This document shows positions 1-10,172 of a stretch of DNA of 64,000 nt, piece by piece. The translations under genes were made by a program, and so were the position numbers. Positions within the stretch are counted from its first letter, which is position 1; each line of letters starts with the position of its first letter. The stretch covers positions 2,909,501 to 2,973,500 of the forward strand of contig JAQFVV010012397.1 in assembly GCA_028023455.1 (NCBI GenBank). The letters are read 5' to 3'. The notes beneath the pieces are model-generated. The model was not told where the DNA came from and ran no database searches. It saw only the letters and a list, made by a program, of their open reading frames with translations. The DNA is from Epiperipatus broadwayi. Its lineage: Eukaryota > Onychophora > Udeonychophora > Euonychophora > Peripatidae.

Positions 1-973
1 CGAAGAAGAAAAAAGCTTTGAACAAACACTCATCACTTAGCAACCACACCACCCCCAAGTTATTAACAGGACTTTTATAGACTGATTTTATGCAGATGGG
101 AATACGTAACTTTAAATTTCATTATTATTATTTATTTATTTTAAAAAATATACAAACATTAGAACGATAATTTATTTGTAGGTTACAGTAGAAGTTACAT
201 ATTTTTTAGGAATTTTTAATTCTAATAATATTAATTTTAAAACTTTTAACAATTTTTTTTAAAACTTTTGAAAACATTTCTTTAAAATATATTAGTTTAT
301 GCTGTGCGCTATATGAATGGTATTTGTGATTTTTTTTTTTATATTTTATATGATTAGATCAAAAGATTTAAAAAAAATGTGATTACAAATAATAAATCAC
401 ATAAGTAATTTAAATTGTTTTTATTATTATACAATATTTTTTTTTTTTAGTATTGCTTGATGTTTTAAAATATTCATCTTATGTTACATGAATAAATGAA
501 CATTTGGATGTGTGAGTTAATAACACATATAGATTTTTATTAAGAAATATAAGCTATGAATAAAAATATGCATATATTTTTTATTTATAAAGTTCATTAT
601 AACTTTATTAATTATCATAATTTTATATGATTTTTTGCTAAATAAACCATATTATATTTGTTTTAAATATATGAATATTGATCGGATATTTTAATCAAAG
701 TCATTTGTATTTGTGGCTAAGCTTAAGTGTGTGAAACCATGTCTTATAGTATTTATGGTTGGATAAATTAATGTGTTAATTTGTTTATTATTGGGGAAAT
801 TGCTTAGTTTATTTTACAGTGTTGATTGTTTAAATCTATTTGAAATTTTTAAATGGTAGTGAACAGGAGAGTAGGAAAATGAAACCCTGGATGTTTTATA
901 TTTGTAGGGTGTGTTAAGAAAATAGGAAAAATTAGCGTATATTATATCTAAGTAATTGTTGGTTGTCATTTAT
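1..973. other. AT-rich non-coding DNA
   Basis: Long A/T runs and no open frame with recognisable composition or motif on either strand. I see nothing else that can be supported here. Confidence 0.6.
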
Positions 974-1814
974 TAGCCCCCGCACACTGCCTGATGTCAC
1001 TGTTTCCATGCAAAAGCACAGAAATATACTGCTCACATGGCCTATTGAACATTTCTGTTCATATTAGCCACTAAGCAGCTTTTGTCCTTCGTGGTACTAT
1101 CGCACACTTCACAGATCACTACAGTATGATGTAATGGTGTGTAGAATTCAAGTTGTTCTAAATCTTTACATGTGCATTCGAAGTACTTATTTTTCAGATG
1201 ACCTGACATAGTTTTAGATAGTAATAATTGTCAGACAAAAGACATTCTTCCATACATATATTTTTAAGGTTAAACGAAATTCAAAAGTGTACGTTCCGGC
1301 ATTATACAGAAATCACGCGTAAAACATATTTTGCACAGGGACAGCTACGAGACTTTCAAAGCATAAGCTTGGCTTGATCAGAGAGGAATTTTAAAATCGA
1401 ATTGTTTCATAAATTGTTTTAAAATAGTGTTGAAAATTTTTTTTTTTTTTTGATCAGATGTTCATTGAAAAAAGAAAATATTGATATTTTATTAAATAAT
1501 TTTGTTTTTCAAAATGTTGTGTATGTTGTGACGGATGATTCTTCAGATCGGCGAAACCATCGGATTCCCCTCCATGCGAATTCCAGTGCTATGCGCTGAC
1601 ATGGATGTTTTCAAAATTGTCGCGCATGTGACGGACGATCCTTCGGATCGGCAAAACTATTGGATCCTCCTCCCTACGAATTCCAGCACTACATACTGAC
1701 ATATATAGTGTTGTATCAGAGTAGCGTAAAAAAAAGTAAATTGTAAATCAGCCCGGTAACATATCTATTGGTTTTTGACTAGCAACACAGCCATCAAGCG
1801 GCATGTGGGGGCTA
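974..1814. mobile_element. TA-flanked terminal-inverted-repeat element (MITE-like)
   Basis: The left end reads TTAGCCCCCGCACACTGCCT from 974. The reverse complement of the right end (to 1814) reads TTAGCCCCCACATGCCGCTT. Both continue with GATG, so the ends form an imperfect inverted repeat of about 25-30 bp, and both abut TA. Roughly 840 bp lie between, with no transposase frame. This fits a non-autonomous DNA transposon with a TA target, as in Tc1/mariner-type elements, but the family is not identified. It carries an internal 100 bp tandem duplication. Some similarity continues just outside the TA on both sides, so the exact ends are uncertain. Confidence 0.5.
1527..1706. repeat. Two tandem 100 bp units, CpG-containing
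   Basis: Unit 1 begins TGTGACGGATGATTCTTCAG at 1527 and unit 2 begins TGTGACGGACGATCCTTCGG at 1627, an exact 100 bp period. The similarity runs on through GAATTCCAG and CTGACAT. The second unit fades near 1706. Most differences are transitions. The units lie inside the TA-flanked element and are more CpG-rich than their surroundings. Confidence 0.65.
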
Positions 1815-2682
1815 ATCAATGATAACCTAATTGTTATGTAAATACAGTTAATGTGCCATGACATTTTAACTTGGTCTATAAATTTTCTAAGATTACAAAA
1901 ATACAGTGGCCGTTTGAGAGTGCCACCAAGCATTTTTAGCTTGGAACCAGATTGTGAAGGCTTCCACAATCACAGTCGTTTATTTATTTACAAACAGCAA
2001 TCACCAAATATATTTTTAAAAGGTAATCTTGTGTGAATTTATTTCAACCAAATGGACACTGAATTAAATTACTAAACTAGATTAAACAGAGGCACTCAAA
2101 TATGACATTCAATAATTTTATTGTATTCACTTTCAATTTCAAGACAGATTCTCTTTTCCCATAACATTCAAAACTGACTCGAATCTTTTCTATAAAGAAA
2201 AAATACAAACTTAATTTTAAATGCAAACGTTAACATTTTTTTAAAATACAGTACAAATTTTTTAACTAATATTCTTTTCTTGAGGGAACATGCACCATCA
2301 CTTAACCTATTTACAACATCGGTCCCAAATAATTATGGAAATCCTGATCAAGTAGAAGTGAAACACAATGGCAACTTACTAATAAGAGTGTGCCAAATGG
2401 CAGCACTCAGACCTCCTCTTTCTAATGTTAAACAATTTATTTTAATCTCAATGCATGGCATAAGTGTCTGTCATTTGCTTACAGCCGTCGGGAATTCATT
2501 TTCCCTGCACCATGTTCCAACATAAGGTTCCTGTGTTGCTTATCGTCGAACATACAACTGGCCTAAACCTTCCTCTCCCCAATTTGTCTTTTAAGATCAA
2601 GCAGTTAACATTATTCAGAAAAATCTAGACTAATTCATACATTGAATTATAATAAAAATGCATATTAAAAATATATATATAT
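1815..2682. other. Non-coding interval
   Basis: Short open frames here (up to 81 codons) show no motif or consistent composition. The interval ends in an (AT)n run at 2671-2682 that forms the insertion site of the giant-LTR element. No gene is supported. Confidence 0.5.
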
Positions 2683-5600
2683 TGTACCCTTACTTCTTGG
2701 TATATAAAATAGTTTAAAATACAACTAGCTCAGTTACATTATTGTGCTTAATTAAAATTTACATATCTATCTTTAATATACTTTTATATTATCATATCTT
2801 AATTAAATTTATTATCAATCATCAGAATCAATATAGTTCCAGATTATATTAATTAAATAAGTATTTAATAAAATTATGAGACTGCGAAGTAAAGTTACAA
2901 AGTAATAAGCAGATTTACACTGAGTCAATATCTCCCAAGATACTGTCTCAATGGCATAAGAATACTACCACTACCTTATCATCCTACCACTACATCTATA
3001 GCATTCTTATGACTTTTAAATGAAATAAATTATCTTTAATAATACTAAAATAAATACTAACTTTTAACTTAAAATATAATTAAATAATCTCAGGTTCTTC
3101 TAAGTTGTTTTGAAATAATAATAAATTATGTAAATAAGTGTGATGTGGGATTTTATATCAAACTTAAATACACCTAACTTATTTAAATAATAATAATAAA
3201 TAATACTAATCTTAAAGTTTAATTTAATCTCATCTATTTCTACTATATAATCAATCATTAAATGAATAATAATCATATGTATATCTTTTATTTCATATGG
3301 TATCTTCATTTTAAAATAGATCAAAATCTTATACTTAATAATCTGTGGTAATAAACAATATTGTATTCTTATAATGTGCATTATAATCATCTTATGACCA
3401 TTGTAATATTTATGTTCATGTCAATCAATTCTTATAAAATAATGTTAAGCAAATATGGTATTCAATTCTAAGTAATAATAACAAATTCATTCTGTGCAAA
3501 TATTATGTTTATTTCAAATCATCTGATGTCAAATGCTGTGGTGAAAAATAATGAAACTCGACACACTTTTAAAACAAATTAACAAATTTATTTACAATAA
3601 CTTCAAATAAAAATTTATTTACACTATTTACAGTTTTATAATTTAAGAAAATAAATAAAAATAAATAAAAAAATAGAAATACAAATATAAGAGGCTTACA
3701 CTGTTATTAACTTATGTACTTAATAAGCAATTACACATTCCTTCAAATGCTATATTAATATTATTACAGTGTGTTTTTCTTAAAACTTAGATTTGAAAAA
3801 TAAATAGTAGTAATCTTTAATTATTACAAATAATAATATATGTCAAGATTATCTATGTAGCATGTGTAAACATTGAAGCTTTACTAATTAAATAGCTACA
3901 TTAATTAAGTATTACCATTTATAATATATTATCATGTATTCACTTTGTTATTAGCATTGCCTAATAGCTTTATATAAAATTAATATGTCTTTGTAATGTA
4001 AAACAAATAATTGACTATAATTATATTTCACTTAATGTAATTCCTGTTATACGTTTTATCAAATATGCATTACATATCTTTATTGTTCAAATATTATTAT
4101 TTAAACTATTTATCAATTCTAAATTCATAAAGCATTACCTTAGATAAATTCTATGATTCTTTTTTATGTAAAAAATCACTACTTTACTTTATGTGTTATT
4201 TTAATCCTTTCTAATAATTTCTATCTATAAAACATATTCTAAACTTATCTAAAAATTTCCGGAAAACAAACATCAACTTCAAACAAAATATTCGTTATCC
4301 AAATTACCTATACTACATCGTTTATACTTAGTAAACTTTTCAATCTAAATATAAGCTTCTACCTAAAACGTAACTTAACTTATTTAATAAAACAAAATAT
4401 AAAAAAAATATATAGACTTTTAAAATCCTTTTCTTAATTGCAAAAAAAAATAAAATAATTATTAAGATAAATAATAAACATCATTTTAATAATAAGCATA
4501 AATAAAATATCAAAATTATTTACGAAAGAATCATATAATTATTTCTAAGCTTCTTACGTAATGTTGTATCAGGTTTATATTATAAATTAAAATTATGCAT
4601 ATTTTAATAAAGTTCGTTGCCAATATAATGTATGTGTTTTCATAAAATATCTATCCATTCATTCTACAACAACATAATATTCAGTTGATCTAAAGAAAAA
4701 CATATTAAATTCATAAAAAAAAAAAATTATACAATATTTTTACCATAATAATAATAATATCCGTTCTGCTATTCAGTATTCTTCGGATTTTGCAGCTTCA
4801 GAAAACAAAAAAAAAATACACATTCATATTCACAACATTCACTAAAATATTCCGTGTTATATTAATTATAAAAATAAGTTTATGTAATTAATTATTATAT
4901 TATTTTAAAGTTACTATTTAATAAATGTACCTAACCTACTCTTTAATAGTTTAATAATATTTTAAATTTTATGTTAAATAAATAAAATAAAAAAAATTAT
5001 ATTACATATTCCAGCGTCGACTTTTGTTCTACCATAAAAGTTCTAACAAACATCCTACGTATAAAGTCAATAAAACACTATTTCCTGTTCCGTTGTATCA
5101 CGTGTTTCTTGAAAGTTTATAATAAAAATGATAACGTTTATTTTTTAAAAATAATAAGTTCCACAAGAAAACAAATAAAATTAAAAAAAATAGTTTATAA
5201 GTTCTGGATCCAGTTCTTCATAGATTATTGTTTAAAAGTTATTATTTCTAAATTAATTTATAGTTTATAAATTATTTAAATTGAATTTTTTAATCAATTT
5301 GGCATGCTTGGCTTAGTTTGATTTGATTTGGACATCCATGTATTACTTGCGCATTTATAAATAACATATTCCGGTAAGAATTAATTTTTCCATCTATAAC
5401 GTCCAGCATTTTAGATTACTACAATATAATACTCTTATTATATTACGATTTTAAATAATCATCTTTATAATCTATTTGCCTTTTCAAATCGTCAATATTT
5501 AATCTTTTAAGCACAAAGACTTAACAAGGCAAGTATTTATAAAACTTACTACTGTTTCTTATATCTTTACTTAAGATATTCTTTAATTCTATAATTTGTC

Positions 5601-6819
5601 AAAAATACTTTTTTTTACAGAAGTATTTTTATTTCTTTAAAATATCTATTAATAACAGACAATAGTAATTTAACTTTAAAACTATTTATAGTCCAAAATA
5701 CTACTTTTCTCCATCTTATAGTTTTCTGTACTAATCCAGCGTCTGTTACTTTTCTAGCATAAAGTTTCTGATATATTTCTCCGATACGTGAGGTTTCCAT
5801 GATTATTTGTACGTAAATTGAGTTTCGATATTGAGAAGACCAATAGGGAATATTAAAATTACTACTGCATATTCATTATTTTAAAAATATTATAAATTAT
5901 TCAATAACACTCTTATGATTTTACAACTGATTTTTTAAGAGCGTTTATAAATTTACTTGGCTATTTTTTTTTAATAGCACGATTAACTTAGAAATTTAAT
6001 TACAGAGAGACCTTCAACAATTGAATCCAGCTTATATACTGCCAGAAACTCCTTATCTGATTGGTACGTTTAAACAATCAAATTTTGCTTATTTACATAT
6101 TTATCAACACACTATTAAAAATAAATAATGACTTATTTAATATTTAATATTTTATCAAATTCTTTTAAAGTAATATTTTTAAAAATCAGATTTAATATTT
6201 TACATTAATATCTTTATTTTTATCTCGTGATAACTCACGTATTATTTATAAATTTATAACATGATTTTTTAAAATAATTATGCAACTTTATTAGACAACT
6301 TCCACGCATGTGTGTATAACATCTGTTCTTTATAACACAAGAACGCTTGCTGTCGTCTAAAAATAAACTAACAATTGCATTTTTAAAATAAATATTTATT
6401 TTTAAAATAAATAAGATATTATAACAGATTTTAAAATAATTATTTGATATGATTAAAATCAAATATTAATCTCAATTTAAATACTTATAATTTAAAATAT
6501 TTTTATTCACTTTTAACATATATTTCAAATTAAATAAATATCTTTGTCTAATTTTAACTTGTCTTTTAAATACTTTAGCTTTAAACATTTATTATTAAAT
6601 TTATTAATGCAGTATTATAATATAATCATCATCATCTTAAATATCTTCTCAATACCAACACAATTCACATACCAAATACTCATAGATTGCTTTAATTAAA
6701 CTTATGGTAACATTACCACAAGCAAAGTTAACATCACACATTTTAAAATACTTCTTAAATTTAAAATTTTCTACTAAATTAGCATAAAACCTAAATGGTG
6801 ACCCATACAAAAGGGCACA
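2683..6819 (-). repeat. 3' LTR of the giant-LTR element (4137 bp)
   Basis: It has TG...CA ends and is nearly identical to 10173-14439, but shorter by one 130 bp segment. On the minus strand it contains a CCAAT box (6060-6064) and TATATAAG (6031-6038). Reading minus, U3 is therefore the first 750-800 bp and R/U5 about 3.3 kb. Internal short frames (minus 3390-3100, 5800-5615, 6462-6235) are matched in the other LTR, but near-identity of the LTRs makes that uninformative about coding. Confidence 0.88.
5615..5800 (-). CDS. Short LTR-leader ORF, 61 codons (doubtful)
   Basis: The frame begins METSRIGEIYQKLYARK about 230 nt downstream of the LTR TATA box on the minus strand. It would be the first sizeable ATG frame of an LTR-initiated transcript. 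An identical frame lies in the other LTR (13287-13102). It has many basic residues and no recognised domain. It could be a leader ORF, part of a spliced exon, or chance. Recent LTR identity gives no evidence of selection. Confidence 0.25.
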   Translation of the reverse strand: METSRIGEIYQKLYARKVTDAGLVQKTIRWRKVVFWTINSFKVKLLLSVINRYFKEIKILL

Positions 6820-6821
6820 TA

Positions 6822-6833
6822 TTCCCCTCCTTC
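6822..6833 (-). promoter_or_regulatory. Polypurine tract of the giant-LTR element
   Basis: On the minus strand the sequence GAAGGAGGGGAA lies two bases before the 3' LTR, which then begins TGTGCCC. A purine run directly upstream of the 3' LTR is the usual primer for plus-strand DNA synthesis in LTR elements. It confirms minus-strand orientation. Confidence 0.8.
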
Positions 6834-7623
6834 GGATAAAATTTTAAATTTAACATCCATTCTTTATTATCTTCAATCCACATTTATCAATTTTATCTTT
6901 CTTATCATTTAAATATCATAACACATTACTTTATCACAAAGTTTCATAAAGCATTAAATATCATCTTAAATTTCACTAAGAAAACACTTTTAAATAAACT
7001 ACAATGACTTCTTTACTTCCTAAATTAAGTTTCACTTCTCTTTACTTATCTCTTAATTAGGTTACTTTCATTTCCCTAATATTTCTACAAATATCAAGTA
7101 TTTAAATTCTCTTAAATACACCTTTTACATAAGCTACTAAAAATACATATTATTATAGTTAATACTATATTTTAAAATTACTCTATGTATTTTATTTATA
7201 ACCTATTGCTAGTTTCATTAGCAATCTTATAGATTATTATTTATTAGATCTATATACTTCTCATTTAAAATGATTAACTTCATCTCTTAAGATTGATCAA
7301 TTTTATGATCACTACCATAACACAAATTAATCTTTTATAAGATTTACTTATAGATACTTTAAACATATGAGTTTTATACTCTCTAACTCTATTATTTAAC
7401 TTCTTGCTTTAAAATATCTACTATAATAGCTAATTCCACATTTATTTAGTCATTCTGACAAAACTTATTTCTTTTAAACTATCATTTACATATTTTGTAA
7501 ATTTCTTCAGCTAAACTTTATTCATCATGCTAATTTATTATATAATAAATTATTTCTTTATGTCAAGCATTATATTTAAACATGACATTAAAATAGTTAT
7601 TCATATTACTTTGAAATTATAAC

Positions 7624-7866
7624 TCACATCTCAGATGGAAATGGAATTAGGCTCCTTGCATTATAAGTTCCCTTTTCCCCATCTGGTGTGGTTAACATAA
7701 ACGCATTCTCTCCTACTTTACAAGATATTCTATATGGACCTTCATATAGACTAAGAAATTTTTTAAATTGATTTCTTTGTAGGTTGCTAACATAGAAATG
7801 TCTTATGTTTGTTTTACAAAGCCCAAAAAAAAATAATATAATGCCATAACACATTATCAAACACAC
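7624..7866 (-). pseudogene. Pol remnant: integrase C-terminal GPY/F module
   Basis: The 80-codon frame contains KFLSLYEGPYRISCKVGENA, then MLTTPDGEKGTYNARSLIPF near its end. This is the GPY/F-type module that closes many Ty3/gypsy integrases (LYEGPYRI...KGTYN..L.PF). The first 25-30 residues are hydrophobic and do not look like integrase, so the true junction lies inside. Everything upstream in pol is absent, and the gag-like gene ends only about 30 bp before this frame. This fits a large internal deletion between gag and the end of integrase. It is probably not translated as a useful protein. Confidence 0.72.
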
Positions 7867-7896
7867 ATCTTCTTTAAGAATTACCTGTCTTAATTA

Positions 7897-9213
7897 TTAT
7901 ATATCTTCTTCTTTAAATCTAAACTTTAATTTTCTTTCTCCTTTCTTAAATCTCACCTTAACTTTTCCTATCTTCTTTCCTTTACTAAGATTATTCTCAA
8001 GAAAACCTGTTATAAATTTCTCATGCTTTGGATATTTAAGTCTTATTCTTATCTTGCTTAAATCTTTATTCCAATTAAATTTTCCATTTATAACTTCATC
8101 ATTAGGTATTAAGTTCCTAATTCCTTCAAATAATATTTCTTTTAAAACATCAGCTGGTACATGAATATTTTTATCATCAATAATACATTTAGATATCACT
8201 CCTTGTAGTTTATTCTTAAATTTATTACTACTGATATCTATAATTTTCAATAATTCATGCTCCAACAACTCTAAATACTTTTGCTTTGAAGATTTTGACT
8301 TTATCTTCGTAAATCTCCCAAATCTTTTATCATCAACATAATATTTTTTTAAATTATTAATTTGGTCTATAGTCCTTTCTCCAGTTAACTTCTCATAGGA
8401 TTGACACATTCCTATCATTTCATTAATTAGTTTTAAATACGCTTTGGGATTTTCCAGTATTTTCCCATATAATTCATTCCTACAATTAATTATTTTAATA
8501 GATTTTACAGGAATCTCTTTTTTATTCTGAACTACTTCTTCTTTAATACTTTTAACTTCTTCACTAATATGATCTATATCATTTTTTACTTCATAAATTT
8601 CATCTTTTATGTTTAAATTATTAATCTCTATTTTCTGATCTAATTCATTATTTTTTACTTGCCATTTGCTATTAGATTCTTCTATTTGCTCTTTCACACC
8701 TTTAATTATGTTTTCTGACAATTCTCTAAATTTCCTGTTTAAAAATTCTTCTTTTTTATCATCACTTCTTATTATGTCTATCTTTATAGATTCAAGTACT
8801 GCCCCATATCTACCCAATCTTCTGTCTAGATTATCCATTCTGTTTTCCATTTTTATACTCATATCTTTTATTTCATTCTTAATAGAATCCTTATCTTCTT
8901 TTAAAGAATCTAATCTAATATTATTATCTTTTCTCAAAGAATCTAATCTAATATTATTATCTTCTTTCATTTTTTCCATATTTATATTCATATTTTTCAT
9001 ATCTTTTCTAAAAGAATCAAATCTAATCTTATTATACTCCTTTATTTCTTCTTTCATTTCTTCCATCTTTATACTCATATTTTTCATACTCTGCATCATT
9101 ATTTTAAAATATTTTTCAAAACTAGAATGCTCTACATCTTTTTCAGCTTTCACTACTTCTTTTCCTACAGTTTTAAAAATTACCTCTTCTTCCTCTTCTA
9201 TTTCACTATCCAT
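7897..9213 (-). CDS. gag: Gag-like coiled-coil protein, 438 codons
   Basis: The frame from the ATG at 9213 is intact. Residues about 1-240 are a highly charged coiled-coil region with reiterated short motifs (IRLDSLRKDNN and variants, three to four times, with alternating MxIxMExMKE segments). The C-terminal 200 residues are basic, mixed helix, and end in Lys/Arg-rich segments (KKIGKVKVRFKKGERKLKF). No CCHC zinc knuckle is visible; the basic tail could serve nucleic-acid binding instead. Its place between primer binding site and polypurine tract makes gag the natural assignment, but I recognise no family motif. An upstream ATG (9341-9339) opens a related N-terminus that is now one base out of frame near an A-run, so this start may be secondary. 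Confidence 0.65.
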   Translation of the reverse strand: MDSEIEEEEEVIFKTVGKEVVKAEKDVEHSSFEKYFKIMMQSMKNMSIKMEEMKEEIKEYNKIRFDSFRKDMKNMNINMEKMKEDNNIRLDSLRKDNNIRLDSLKEDKDSIKNEIKDMSIKMENRMDNLDRRLGRYGAVLESIKIDIIRSDDKKEEFLNRKFRELSENIIKGVKEQIEESNSKWQVKNNELDQKIEINNLNIKDEIYEVKNDIDHISEEVKSIKEEVVQNKKEIPVKSIKIINCRNELYGKILENPKAYLKLINEMIGMCQSYEKLTGERTIDQINNLKKYYVDDKRFGRFTKIKSKSSKQKYLELLEHELLKIIDISSNKFKNKLQGVISKCIIDDKNIHVPADVLKEILFEGIRNLIPNDEVINGKFNWNKDLSKIRIRLKYPKHEKFITGFLENNLSKGKKIGKVKVRFKKGERKLKFRFKEEDI

Positions 9214-9341
9214 ATTCTGAGTATTTTCTAATACTATTTCTGAATTTACTGATTTTTTATTTCTCTGCTCTCCCTACAACTATTATCTTCTACAACAAAA
9301 TTTGACATTTCAACTCCCAAATCTTTATCCCAATTATCCAT
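9214..9341 (-). pseudogene. Out-of-frame N-terminal extension of the gag-like gene
   Basis: An ATG at 9341-9339 starts MDNWDKDLGVEMSNF and is acidic like the downstream protein. The frame hits a stop near 9245. The +1-shifted frame then runs through SEIVLENTQN directly into the 438-codon ORF. The shift falls at an A-rich run (plus-strand T run near 9252-9258). Either this copy has a one-base indel, or the element uses frameshifting; a single indel is simpler. Confidence 0.55.
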
Positions 9342-10029
9342 TTTTTATTTTTTTAAAATTCAATCCTAACAATATGCAGTACTTATTATTTTATACTTTT
9401 TTAAAAATACAATTCCCATCAACCTTCCCATCTCCACTCAACTCACTTTTACAACTAATCATATAATAGTATCCTCAAAAACTCTACATTACTTACTATT
9501 AAATAATTATATAAATTTCAATAACAAAATTGTGTCATATCATTTATTTTTACACCTATGACCCACAGACAATTTGCACATAATATATAATATTAAATAT
9601 CCATTTAAAATATTTCAAGAATTGATATGGTCATATTATAAAATAACTATTTGCCACATTTCATAGTTTATTTATTTATCTATTTATTAACTTAAAATCA
9701 ACATAGTATTCAATTTCAAAGAATAATCATATTATAGATACCACATGAACATAATACTCTATTAATAAACCCTTTATTCTAATCCTATTTTAATTTTATA
9801 ATCAATATCTAATCAATTATAAATATCGTTATAAAATACTAACTATTTATATTTAATAAATATACTAACCACTAAATCCTAAATTATACATTTTAATACA
9901 TACACTATTTTTATTAAATAATTATACCTATCATTTTACTCTACTAACATACATATTATTCCTAAATTTATGTATCCTAATTCTTAATTGAATATCTAAG
10001 TCTAAAATGATTAGTTACTAAATCTTTCT

Positions 10030-10172
10030 TTTCCATCTATCGGGCCGATAAAATTGTAACTCTAACATATCAATGGCCCCATCACGTTGCCGGCGCCAAA
10101 ATCAACTTTTCCAACCATCGGGTTGATAACCAATAGCCGACCACGTTGCGCGCCAAAATCTTCCTTACCCTT
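10030..10172 (-). promoter_or_regulatory. Duplicated primer binding site / leader block
   Basis: Minus strand, next to the 5' LTR: ATTTTGGCGCGCAACGTGG at 10160-10142, repeated as ATTTTGGCGCCGGCAACGTG at 10103-10084. Both resemble the tRNA-Lys(1,2) primer site of retroelements (TGGCGCCCAACGTGG). Each copy is followed by a CCCGATGG or CCCGATAGATGG plus GGAAAAG stretch, so a unit of roughly 60-70 bp was duplicated. The block is GC-rich and CpG-rich in an AT-rich setting. The first copy starts 12-15 bp from the LTR edge, unusually far for a primer site. Confidence 0.65.

Noticed and set aside
3100-3390. 96-codon minus ORF matched at 10880-10590
   Set aside because: Conservation only reflects recent LTR identity. 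The translation is Ile/Tyr/Lys low-complexity, as expected from random AT-rich DNA.
6235-6462. 75-codon minus ORF duplicated at 14082-13855
   Set aside because: It lies in U3 upstream of the predicted TATA box, so it would not be in the LTR transcript; AT-driven composition.
8666-9220. 184-codon plus-strand ORF rich in Ser/Phe/Ile/Leu
   Set aside because: It mirrors the Lys/Glu/Asp-rich coiled-coil gag-like gene on the other strand; the hydrophobic composition is a reverse-strand artefact.
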